64,000 nucleotides of DNA, from NCBI RefSeq assembly GCF_000208865.1, contig NC_018394.1:3723797-3787796 (forward strand), in the 5' to 3' direction. A model generated the notes under the pieces. It worked only from the letters and a program-made list of their open reading frames with translations, ran no database searches and was not told the origin of the DNA. This DNA is from Neospora caninum Liverpool (lineage: Eukaryota; Apicomplexa; Conoidasida; Eucoccidiorida; Sarcocystidae). A program made the position numbers and the translations under genes. Positions 10,352 to 22,100 of the stretch are shown here, piece after piece. Position 1 is the stretch's first letter. Every line of letters begins with the position of its first letter.

Positions 10352-12700
10352 CCGAACAGGACGTGGTGTACAAACGCGCAGGTGCTGGCGTGGAGACGGC
10401 TAGGCAGCTTTGGGTGCATCCGCGACAACCGGGAGCAGCTTCGACGTGCATCGGTTTCCCCCAGGCACAGAGGACATGGGGAGGGGCGCAAACAGGCCGT
10501 GGCAGACTCAAGTTCGCACCTTGGAACGCGGTGGGTGAGCCGATGCGAGAATACGAGGCTGTTTCTGACATGCACTGAGAGCCATCAACAGGTCGAAGCA
10601 GATGGTTCCTCCATCCTGCTCGGGGGTCGAGAACCGGTCGAGCGGAGCTGCACTGTGTGGCTTGGCACAGGCCAACGCATTCCGAGTCTTCCTTCGCCCG
10701 TTCTGCGTATTCTTTCGAAATGCTAGAATACTTTGAAATTTGCGCTTTAGCGGCGACGATGCTTCAGAGAGAACATGCACTATTGAGCAGTGGATTTGCG
10801 GAGAGCACGCCTCCGCAGAGGGAGAAGCTGCTGCTCCCTCGGTGTGCGCGTTCAAGGGAGTGTGGTAAAGTCCCGCTAGCATGTCGTGGGAGAGTCAGGA
10901 GACACGCACAAAGTGAAGCTATTACCAGAGGCCTCGCATTTTCTGGTTGTGCCTCACGCGGTGTGCTCATGACGAACCGTAGAATGCAGGTGACAGGGGA
11001 CTGGAAAGTCAAGACAGGGCACAAGGAAAGAGCGGTTGTCGGTCGGAGCGTGGCATATTGGAGCCGTACTTACAGCAGCGAAGCAAGGCAACGCATGGAG
11101 TTTGCCAAGGAGAAGCAACGTTATAACAGCTTACGTTGTGAAGCCGCCAGACGTGGCTTAGAGTGCGGTGTAGGCGGGAGAACCAGGCGATCCTTGATAC
11201 GCAAAACTGTACTCGAGGATGGTGTCAAGTGATTCGCAGTGTTCGGATGCTTAGGACACAGATGCCAGCGGTGGTGGCTGCGTGGAGCCATCAGTCTACG
11301 TCGACTCGCGCGCTGCAGTGTGAAGGCGACAATGTTTCGACCCACGGGGCAGTATCTTTCTTCAATGGCTTTAATCCTTTCGAATTCGCTTCGACTACAA
11401 CTGGTAGGACCCGGCGTGCCGGCACTCTCTGGAGGCAGAATCTCTGACTTCCTCCTCAGTACGCTGACGCTCAACCACGCATGTGCAGCTGCCCGATATC
11501 TGTTTTGCGTCGTGGGAGCATTTTGCTGTTTCGACGTGGCGGGGTCGCGAGTTCTTGTTAAAGACTTTGTTTCCGGATGCCGTCCCTCCTCGTGCTTCCG
11601 ATGCAGTCGCCTTGTCTGGTAATCCCGGCCTCTGATGCGGTCTTTCCCCCGTGTTGCTCGTACGTAAACAACTCGGCGGTGTGTTCTGCGAAGACTCGGT
11701 AAATCTGGTGCATTACAATCCATGGGATTTGTTCGTCGTGTAGAGGACCAGTGCAGCTGCTGTAGTGCTTCAGCTTTGTGATGTGCGCGGGGAGTTGGCT
11801 GTGCGTTAAGACCGTATGGTGACACACACTTTGGTGACAGTCTCGTTTGCGGGTTCTGCGCCGAGATAGTGACTCAATGGTATCCATTAGCCGACAAAAT
11901 GTCGCACCACATATATGCGTGAAGGCAAAGCGACGCTGATGGGCAGGGCAGTCTTTTGTGTGGAAAATGTTCGCGGTGAGCCTTTTAATACGCTGACAGA
12001 CACTGCATGTTTTCTCGGGTCCTGCCTCAACCCGGGTTAACGATGAAGTCGTACCTCTGCTCACTCCCCCCGAGAGTCCACCTTCTTTGGCTCTAACAGG
12101 GGGCATGCTTTTGTCTTTCCTTCTTTGTAGTTTTCTTCACGATTTAGAGGGCTTGTTTGTCGGCGGTCCTCTTCAGCAAGTTGCTGGGTTTTGTGTGCTT
12201 GGCGGAACCACCCCGTTTCCGCCTCAGGTGCGGCATGAGCGGACGAGCTAAATCGACAGCACCAGATGATGCACATGGGATTTAAGTGTCTTTCTAATCG
12301 AAGGCATCGACGCGTGGTCTTTCCGGTGCCTGAAAGTCGTGTACCCTGTCAGCAAGCAATTGCTGTGCATTCGGTAGGTTCTATTTGGTCGTTCACAAAT
12401 GCATTCTTTCTGGGAACCTCGCGGTTCTTCTTGTAATCGGCGACTAGCGTTAAAGGAACAGGCGGGATGAACCGTATGTTCCTGGCGTTCTCGCGTGTTT
12501 TTTTGTGCCCCCGAGCCGTGGGAAGGCGGATGCTCGGAACACACCACGTGCGCGCTGTCGCAGAGCCACGTGGTCACGGGATTCTCCATTTGTTGAGTTC
12601 TTGAAAGCTCGGTACTACTTTTTCCCGCAGTGACGCTCTTTTGGCTGTTCTTTTTGGGAGATATCTTTGTTTCATATGTAAGGTTTAAGGACGTTTGGGC

Positions 12701-12723
12701 ATATATATATATATATATATATA
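12701..12723. repeat. (AT)n microsatellite
   Basis: Perfect alternating AT tract of about 23 bases in intergenic sequence. Confidence 0.9.
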
Positions 12724-14984
12724 ACCGGGAATTGCGTCGGCTGCTGTCTATGCGCAGGATTGCTTTGTTGAGTGGTTGCCAGTCCACCGAGTCAGTGTCG
12801 TGTGCCAGGGAAACTTGCGGAAATACATGGAGTCGGTCCAGGGGCCACGTGTTTTCTCTTCACTGGGAACGAGGGGCGAGGGCTCTGTTGGACAGATTCC
12901 GAGCTTGTGAATGCCTCACGCAGGCTTCGGGGGTGGTATGTTGAGTTCGCTGGTCGGTTTGCCTTTGGGCCCCGGATGATACTTGTCCAAGCAATTTCGT
13001 TTTTGAAACGTTCCAAGATACACCAGACTTTCAAGCTTTAAACAGATTCTTCTGCTGTAATGTCGTGCTGCACGTGGTGGAACACGGCCGCTTTATATTC
13101 TTCTGTGTGCCGCACCCGCTCGCCTGTTTTGCACCAACCAAGGGTCGATGGCACTTGCAAAAAGAGACCCAAGCGTTTGGCCCAGGCAAGTGCACGCCAG
13201 ACAACAGCGCAGCGGGGCGGACCTCCGGAGAGAACAATAGAAAAATGTTGCTATGTTGTGCCGTTGCTCGTTACGAACAAATTGTGCCAGCGGCTGGGCC
13301 GGAAGTTCACAGACAGTCTCTCTACACGACGCGCAAAATTCATTTGCTGTAAGGAGCCGTTATAGCAGCTTCCGATAAGGTTGACGCTAGCTATTCCAGA
13401 AACAGGAGAAACTTGGCGACAGAGAGAACACGATAGAGTGTCCAGCCTCTGCACGATTCACGTACTTCTAGTTGCAAGAACTATGTCTAGATGGCGCCTC
13501 CCAAAGGTGCGCTTTCTGGCAGACGACTAACTCTGTGAAGGCAAATGCAGCGAAGTTACTCAGTGTGTATGGCTGCCACACATGCATTCCGCAGATAGAT
13601 CGTGCGGATCGATTCAGGTTATTCTTCTATTCAAGTACACTAGATGCCAAGGCAGCAATTGGTGTGGGTTTTTCGACTGGCAACCCGTTTGCATGGTTAC
13701 AGTCGAGACGCTGGTCTTCTGAGAACATGGTTTCCACTGACGCTTTCTTGGTTCCAGCTTCGCCCGGTCGTGGCGGAAAAGGCACCTACCTTAGGAGTTG
13801 GTGACGCTGCTCTGTAGAATGACCCTGATCGTGCCTAGCATGATTTTTATCAGCTTTGACTATTCAAATTTTGACTATAGTAATTTCAAGCTATCTGCGA
13901 GTAGTTGCCAAGGAAGGCGTTTTCTCCCAGAGAGCCGTGAGTCTACTACCCTGGGCAGAGTGGTGCACTGCGAACAACCACCATCTGTCCTGCTGGCCAA
14001 AGCACCATCGAATCTTTGGGATCGGCTTACTTCACACTGTACACACACTCTGTGCGCAAGCACGGCATACTCTCGGTAAGGATACTTGGCAGGTGTAAAG
14101 CGTCGCTGACGTACATCTGTAGTTGATTCTCGGTCGGCGTACTCTCTCGACAGCAGCGTCGGTTTTGGTGCAGGCAACCAGTTCACACACATCGTTGAGA
14201 ACGCGAACATACGTTAAGGTCTTTGCGAAAAAAGAAGTTGTGCCCCGTCCGGCAGGTCGCCCTGGGAAACATGCACGTTCCAGGGCGAAGTCACGGCAGA
14301 AGGGACCACAGTTCCCTGCCGCTCCACTTCGCTCGATCCCGTGGCGCGTCCCCGTGCCAGTTTCTTGAGCCAAAGCACCGCCACAAAGATCTGGTGGACT
14401 AAATTGAAGAGGTAAACGTCGGTAGCAAAGAATGCTCATGGTCATCAGACACGGAATCAAAGCAAACACAGGACAGTTGCGACAGGCCACAAGCCAGGCT
14501 CGATACATCCGCTCCACAGGCGGCTCGTGGCCTGTGTGGTCGCCTACGATGTTCATGCTGGTAGAAAAGTCTACTGTTGATACGGTACGTGCCAAGTCAG
14601 CAAGTGGCAGAACGACAGAGCAAAGGTTGTGAACTACACGCGCTATTTTTCGAAAAAGAGATGCTTAGAGCCCGAACATACAGAACCCTTCTCCATTTTC
14701 TTCATAGCGCGATCCCTTTGTATCGTCGTACACCCGTACAATAGGTATGACTGTTTATGCGGCTGTGATGGGGGCTGGGGCCCAGTTTGGGCTGTCTCGA
14801 GGTTATATGGAAACGTCTAGTGGGAACTGTCCGTTTCTGTGAAGCTACAAAAATTGTTCTTTACGGTTTTTTAGAAAATTAGGCGCGGACCGCTGTACGG
14901 TGCGCTCCTCCTGCCATGAATCCGAACACAGCCCCCCAGACACCCTCGGTTTCCCAGAGTGGCGATCGCTGTGAACCACCTCAC

Positions 14985-15550
14985 CAAGTGCTGTTGCGGC
15001 TTTCCTGGTTTCTTTTCGCGTTTCCCTTGGCCGCTGTAGTTTCTGTTGTGTAACCTGCACACGAAGAACTGAGCAGTTCCCTTCTTTCTCTGTTTCAATG
15101 GTCCCACAGGCAAACGTTAGCCAAAACGTCTTCCGAGCCCATTAGCGGCTCGCACATTTTCTTCAGGGGGGGAGCTCGCACGTCCCGACGGCCAGAGAGA
15201 TTGTTTCTTCCCAGTGTTTTGGGCACATTTACGCTCTGAAAAACAAGACGTTTCCGCGCCAGAATCTTCTTCAGGGATACACAAATGCTCTTCTGGATTT
15301 CTCCTCCTCCTCTGTTCTTTCTCGCTCCTCAAATGCCAGGCACTTCCTGCTGGCGCTGCGAGGTCTTCCCGCGTACCGCGACGATCGTCTTGGCAGAGAC
15401 TGCAGCGGGAGCTTCAGCCTCCCGCCGTTTCGTGTAGTATGTTCCGGCTCGTTTCTTTGCTGCGTTTTTCTTGCCCCTCGCACCTTTTCGTCGTCCTGCT
15501 TCCTCACGTGTGGCAACCGTCTGTGTCTTCGGCGCCTCCGATCGATGCAT
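14985..15550 (-). CDS. Possible 5' exons of an unidentified minus-strand gene (tentative)
   Basis: A candidate first exon at 15550-15377 starts with ATG and encodes 58 residues (MHRSEAPKTQTVATREEAGR at its start), strongly Lys/Arg/Ala rich. It can end at a GTACGC donor in phase 0. The next candidate exon, 15054-14985, has a good acceptor (tcttcgtgtgcag), keeps the frame and adds a charged helical segment (VTQQKLQRPRETRKETRK), ending at a GTGAGG donor in phase 1. I found no convincing following exon and no family match. If real, the gene would be divergent from the 2457-residue gene at 16146. The GTACGC donor is weak and the whole model could be chance. Confidence 0.25.
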
Positions 15551-16145
15551 GGGACGACGGGTTCTCCCGTCGCTGAACCTTGGCTAGGCGGCATTTCTTG
15601 TGAGGCCTGACTCGTTTCGGCGGAGTTTGACGTTGAGGGAGCGCGGAAAATGTCAGTATCAAGTGGATCTTGAAGTGTGAGCGCGCGTCAGCACAAAGCT
15701 TAAGAGTGCCTCAGAGACCGAGGTATTCCAGGAGTCCGTCCCAGCCCCGCGCGGGCAGAGCGATACGCCGTGTCTCCGTTTCCATGCCGCTCCACGTTTC
15801 AGCGCCTCCATATTCTTCAGGAAAACTGAAGATAGTTTTTTCTACTCGACGCGACGCCAAGGGGGCCCTGTTTTCTGCAGCCCGTTTCTTTTTCCTGTGA
15901 GTGTGCGTTCTAACTGTGGACGAAAGCCGGTGTCTCTCGAATTCCCCCAGGGCCGTCGCGAACCGTCCTCCACCTTCGGGTGGCGACGGCTGTAGCGCTC
16001 TGTCTCTCTTTGATCACGCGCCCGCTTCTCGCACAGAAGAAACTGTGCGGTTCGATTTTTCCTGGTGATCCGTGCTCTAGCCTGGGCAGCGGCGTCTGCC
16101 GTCGGGGCCCGCACCGAGTGTTCACCACGTGTCTCTTTTGTGGAG

Positions 16146-19100
16146 ATGCCGGAACTCGTCTTTCCTTCGGGGCAGAAGGCGCCCGAGGGGGGAGTTCGGA
16201 ACGCGGAACTTTTGGCGTTGCTAAAGCATCTCCAACAGCGTCAAACGGCCTCTTCCTCTTCGTCTCCCTCCACGTTGAACCAAAATGAAGGACAAACTCC
16301 CGGACCTCACGCCTCCAGTTCCTCCGGCGTCTCCGTGGCGCTGCTTCAGCTTCTCCAGCAACGGCAACAAGTGGAGCAAAAGGAGTTGCTGCTCCGCCTC
16401 GCTGAAGGCCAGCAGGTGGGGCGTGCGCGAGCGCCCGCCAGCGCCTCATCGCGGCCAGGCCGGCCGACTGGGCCCCGCCCCCCGCAGGTCGGTTCTCGCG
16501 CCTCTGCCTGCAACCCAGGCGAGTCGCTTGGCAACTCGCGCTCCAGTGTGCCGGCTTCGACTGTCTGTACAGGGGGTAGGCCCGCGACTCCAGACCACTT
16601 GCCGCGTGAGGGTCAAGCTCTGAAACAGTTGTTCGCCCATCTCGTCTCTGGCGGCGCCCAAGCGGCGAGGTTCCGCACAGAGAGGCAGTCTGATCCACCG
16701 GCGAGCGCCCGAGGGCCGGCGGCCTTCCCCGCGCGTCCACCGAGTCCGGTGGGCAGCGACAACTCGGACGAGGCGGCCTTCGTGCGGGGTCTCCGAGAAG
16801 GAAGACGCGGCGAACCGCCCTCGGGAGGATCGCGCGCAGCGCTGGCGCGCCGTCTGCAGTTTGCGTCGGATTCGGAAGAGGCCATGGATGAGCAGGGAGG
16901 GCCGAAGCCCGTTCCGCTCCAGTCTGCGCGTTCTCGCGGGCGAGAGCCCTCGCGCGACGGCGGGGCTGCGCGACTCGGGGATCTGGTCAAGCTCCACATG
17001 CAGCAACAGACCCACGAGCGGATCCTGCGGCAGCAACTCGCAGCTCTCACGAGCCTGCATGGCGAGCCGGGAGGGAGCCAAGGCCGGTCTGGGCCGCGTC
17101 CCGCGCTCCCCTCGCGATCCCCTGACCCGGGCGGTGGCGCCGCGAACTCGCAGGCGGCGCTCCTGCAGCATCACCAAGCGCTCCTGCAGCAACAGAGACA
17201 GCAGGTGCACAAGTATCTGGTGGAGGGCGCGGTGGCCGGGGCGGAGTGCGCCTCGCCTGGACCGCAGCGAGGCGACAGTCCCCAGGGGGTACGCGCTGGA
17301 GCGTCGGCTCCGCCTTCGGATGCCTGCTTCCGGCGACAGGGCGGCGGCGCGTCAGCCTGCGCCAGGGACGGCAGCCAGGGCCGGTTGGGCGGAACTCCAG
17401 ATCTTTCGGCCTTCGCTTCGCTCACGCAGCCAGGCCTGCTCGGAGGCTCGGAGCCGTCCGCCGCGTTGCGCGCGCTGCAGCAGCGGCTAGCTGCGGCTGC
17501 TGCGGCGGGAGCGGCGGCGGCAGGGGGTTCTTCCGGGCTCGACGGGGACGCCTCCGACCACGATGCCCAGCTGCTGTCGAAGCTTCAGCAGAGTGTGGCC
17601 GTTGCCTCCTACAACCTTCTGCGCCTCTCTTCTCCGAATTCAGCCGACGCAGCTGCGGCGTTGCGTGGCCTCGGCGAAACGCTGGGCCGCATTGCGTCGC
17701 GAAACGAGGCTCGCGGGGCGAAACCTGCGGCGGACTTCCGCCCCGCGTCTCTGTCCCTGGGTGGCGTCGGGCCAGGCGGGTGTGCTGGGGCGTCGAGACG
17801 CAGTGAGACACGAGATGTGCGCTTCGAGGGTCTCCGCGGGCGGCCGCCAGCCGCAGCGGAGGGCGTGGAGTCGGCTGTCTTCCCGCCGCAGTCTCGCGCG
17901 GGTGCGTCGCTCCCGTCCAGTCGCCTGGGCAAGGCCCCGTCCGAACCCGATAGACCTCCCCCGTTCTCCGTTGCCTCCCCTCGCAGCGCTTCCTGGCATG
18001 CGGCCCACCCCGCTTCGACTCCGAGCCTCGGCGCTTCGTCTGCCGTCTACGCAGACAGCGCCCCAGCCGCGGGTCTGCCTCGGGCGGCGAAGTCTCCGGA
18101 AGAGAGCGCAGCCCGCGAGCGCGCAGCGGCGGCGAGAGCTGCGGCAGTGTCGGCGGCTGCGGCGGTCGTCGAGCCGCCGCTGGATCCGACCCGCGAGCGG
18201 GTTCTGAGGAAACATGTGCAGGCCTTGCGGCCGTACTTTGAGGTGACGTTCTCGTTGCCGGGTTTCTTCGGAGGCTCGCCGCGCGCTCCGGGGAGCAAGA
18301 CGCCGGAGAGCGGGAGAAAGGGACATGGGGAGGAAACGGGGAAGGCCGCGCCGCGAGGCCGCGAAGGAGAGAGCTTGCAGGGGACGGAGGCCAGCAGCTG
18401 CAGCCAGAAAGAGAATGCATGCGCAAAGACGGAGGCAAGCGTCTCAGAGGCGGGGGCCCGCGGCGTTGCCGGGGCGGAGACACGCAGGGAGGACGGTCAG
18501 GAGAAGACGCAGCGCCCGAAGCAGAAAGAAGGAAGTGGCGGGAAACAACGCGGAGAGGAAGCCCCGCGCGGCTCGCACGGTGGGACGGTCCAAGACGGAG
18601 ACGAACAAACGGCCGAGTGCGTGCCCGCGGCGGGTCACGATCCACCAGGGGCGAGCCCAGGAGCGAAGGAGACGGGCGAACAAGGAAGCACGGGCGACGC
18701 TGGGGAAGGGGTCCGTGCGAGGACGGGAATCTGCCTTGAGCCGCGAGCCTCTCGCGCTTCCGACGGCGAGACGTCGACTGCTTCACACACTCCTGACATC
18801 CTTCCTCCTCCCCTCGTGTCGTCCTTGGAGGACGAGTTGCCTCCGCTCCCCGCTGGTCTAGGCAGATCTACGGTCGGGCGAAGGAGGTCGAAGGACGGAG
18901 AAATTGCGTCAGCGGCTGTTGACGGGGACTCGGCCGAAGCCGCGACCTCCGAGTCTGCGGCGAGTGCAGGGCCAGGCGATTCCCCTCACTTGAGCGTTCT
19001 TCGGTGGAGAGCGGACGCGTCTTTCCTCTTCTTCGACATCGTTCAGCATCTGCGGGAGAGCTGTGACTTGGTTCCCGACCCCGTCGTCTCCCGGCTGCTG

Positions 19101-22100
19101 TCGAGACACCCACGCAACGTCCCCGGGGCGTCGCACGGAGGAGAAGCCGAGCGGACCTCGGGGCAGGCCTCTTTGCATAGTGAAGGCGAGAAGGAAGAGA
19201 CCCAGACTGTGGGTTTAGATGAGCGGATCAGTTCCCGAAGACAAGAGAGGGACGAGAGGCGAGCGACGTCCACGCGGGCGTCGCCAGGGGAGCAGGACGC
19301 TCGACAAGGCAGAGAGCGAGAGCCTTCCTTGCGGTCGGAAGAAGAGTCGGGCCGCTCTCTCTCTTCGCCCAGGAAGGCGCACGCCGTGGACAATGGAACG
19401 GACCATCCGAAGGAGAAGGAAAACGAGAGCCGTCAGGCTCAGCTCCCACCGTCACTTCCCCAAGGCTCGCCTTCCACGTCTCCAACAGTCGCCGACGGTC
19501 AAGAGGCTGGGCCCAAGGGCGCCTCCGCTCAAAATGCCGTCTCCGCTGGGAAGGAGAAAGCGGGATCGCCGGTGCCTCCAGACTCGGACAGTCCTTTGGA
19601 AGAGGGCGAACTGCTCTGGGACGGCGGCGCACCCGCGACTGAGCGCTGGTGTAGCGCCCTGATAGAAGGATGGTCGGCTGACGCTAGGCAGCTGCCAAGA
19701 GACAGGAGCAGCACGGAGGAGGACGAGAATTCCGAGACCATGCAGAAAGACTCGGGCCGTGGGCATCGGTCGTCGAATAGAGAAGCCAGCGTGCTGGAGA
19801 CGGAGACACCTGGACAGGCGCCTTATGCACAAGGAGACCTCGGGGAGGAAGTGGGGGCGGCGGTGGAGAACGACGCGGAGGAAACGACCCGAGATGCCTG
19901 GTGGTGTCTCCAAGCTGACCAGGAGAGACTCGAAGACTTGACCATGCCCCACGTGGAGATTCAGCGGCTGCCGCTGGAGTGGCCGCGGAGCCTGGCGGCT
20001 GTCTGCATGAAGGTGAGTGAAAAGAGACAGAGTCCCCCAAGGACAGAAGATGGAAGTGGAGAGTAGAGGAACAGGATTGAACGGCGGAAGCGAAAAACAA
20101 AAGGCGTGACTGGACAGAATCGGAGAGAAGGGCCAACGGAGAGCGAGAGAACAGGACGAGAGAATTTGCCGGAGAGAAGAGTGTAGAGAACCAGAAAAAA
20201 GGGGAGAATATACGAGGAAAGGCGTCGCGTCGGAACACACCGCCTCGGTTTTGCGGTGTATGCTGCCGTGCGTCTCACGCGCCTCATGTGACACCAGAGA
20301 CTGTCAGACCCATGCCACCCTGCAGGACCGCAGCAGAAAGCCCCCCGTTTGAGAGCAGTCGAGCGCGCTTGCGCCGATACGCGTGTGTGAGTTGTGCTCG
20401 CGCGAGAGAGAATCCTACCGGCTTTTGGGCACTGGGGAGGTCTGAGAGAACAACAACAAAAGCCGTGACGGCGCGCCGTACGTAAGCGTTTCGGCTACTC
20501 CGGTTACACTGCGGCCGTCTGTCTCGTTCCCTGTCGGTATCTTTCGCCTGCATGGCACACTCTGGACAGTGGCGTTTTCCTGTCTTCAGGCTCTTCAGCA
20601 GCCCGACGCCGAGAAGTCGCACTCGTCGCTGGTGACGGGCGTCTGGGACACTGTCTGGGGCGCGTGTCGGGACTTGTGGGCGAAGCGACCGCGCGTGGGC
20701 CTGGAGGCCAGTCGAGAGGCGGCGAGCGAGGCGTCGGAAGCTGCGCGAGGAAAGGAAGAAGAACCTGGCGATCCGCAGGTTCCCGCGAATCCCGGCGACG
20801 GGGACGAGACGACGACTGCCTCCTTTTCCATCGCTTCGTGTGGCGCGTGCGAACAGGGACCAGCGAAAGCGGAGCAGAGCGAGGACGCGCAAGAAACCTG
20901 CCTGGTGTGCGAGGCGCTGTGGGCGGCTGCAGCCTTCCCCGACGCAGAGGACGCGCCAGCGGAGAGGCGACCGTTTCGCCACTTTGGCGGGTGTCCCACG
21001 TACGCGCTTTCTGGCGGTAGCTTTCGACTCCAAACTGGCCTCGAAGTCGCGCCGTCTTCCACGCCCTTCAGGGGCAAGCTTGAGACTGTGGAAAGGACGC
21101 CTGAGAGGCGCAGCGTCACCGCGGGCGGAATGGGGCACAGCGCCGCGCCGAACGGAGACTATCAAGAGGAGGGAGACTCTGCGTCGAGAGACGCGGACTC
21201 CCGCGAATCTTCCGCGACTGCGGAGGGAGGCGAGGCGGAGGAGAGCCGCCCGGTGGAGACAAAGTTCGAAGACGCGTCCGAAGGCAGTGCAAAGAGCCAG
21301 GAGAAGTCGAAGGAGCGGCGCAACGAGAAGCAAAAACTGTTCTGGCTAGCGCATGCACACCACCCCGTGGCCGTGGACTTGTGGCGCCCTCCGCTCGCGC
21401 TGCTGGAGGAGCGCTTTGTGTCGGAGGTGGAGCGCGAAGTGGCCCACTGGCGCGTGCAGGACATTCGAGAGCGAAGGCGAAGGCGCGACGAAGAGGAGGC
21501 GACGGAGATGAAACAGCTGCGTCTGCGTCTCGAGGCGCTTCAAAGAAGGAAAGCCGCGGGGGACCCGAAGCAAGAGGAACAGGATCGAGAAGACGGGGAG
21601 TCGGCCGCGGACATCGAGCGCTTGTTCGAGGCCGAAGCGTGGGAAGAGAAGCCTACCGGTGGGAACAAGACTCCCGGACACCCAGACGGAGACGAGCCTG
21701 GAGCCGAAGTCGCACCCCGCCGGCCGTCGTCCTCCTCTCTCGCTTCCGCGTCGGCTCCGTCGGCACCTGCGTGTGGGGCAGACGGTTCTGAAAGCTTCGA
21801 AGCGGAGGCGGCCACGGCCACACAGACGAACAAAAGTGCCCTTGAGAACAGAAGGGAACACGCAAGGCGACGATGTGTAGACGCCTGGAACGGCGTTGCC
21901 GGGGAGCGAGAGGCTGAGGCAGCGCGGTGGATAAAACGCCATCTCGGTGAGTTCGGCAGCAGAAAGCCTGCTCGCGTCTCACCTGTCGAGCGCCGCGTTT
22001 TCGCCTCAAGACCGTTCGTCTCGCTCTCCACGCCAAGTGCCCATACATGCAAAGTGCGCCGACACACTGCCTACGCCGTCACTGCGTAGAGTGATCTGCA

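Larger units (their letters stand above)
10352..16145. other. Long intergenic region between the CCCH gene and the 2457-aa gene
   Basis: About 5.8 kb expected to contain the 3' UTR of the CCCH gene and the 5' UTR and promoter of the next gene. No ORF matches a family I know. Points of note are a (TA)11 tract near 12701, a Cys/His-rich minus-strand ORF at 12106-11558, a plus-strand ORF at 10657-11232 and a possible two-exon minus-strand fragment at 15550-14985 (listed separately). Stop-poor stretches are common in this GC-rich genome, so ORF length alone is weak evidence. Confidence 0.5.

Noticed and set aside
17422..18786. 454-codon minus-strand ORF opposite the 2457-aa gene
   Set aside because: Arg/Pro/Ser-rich shadow of a GC-rich, low-complexity sense exon; no start context, splice support or family match.
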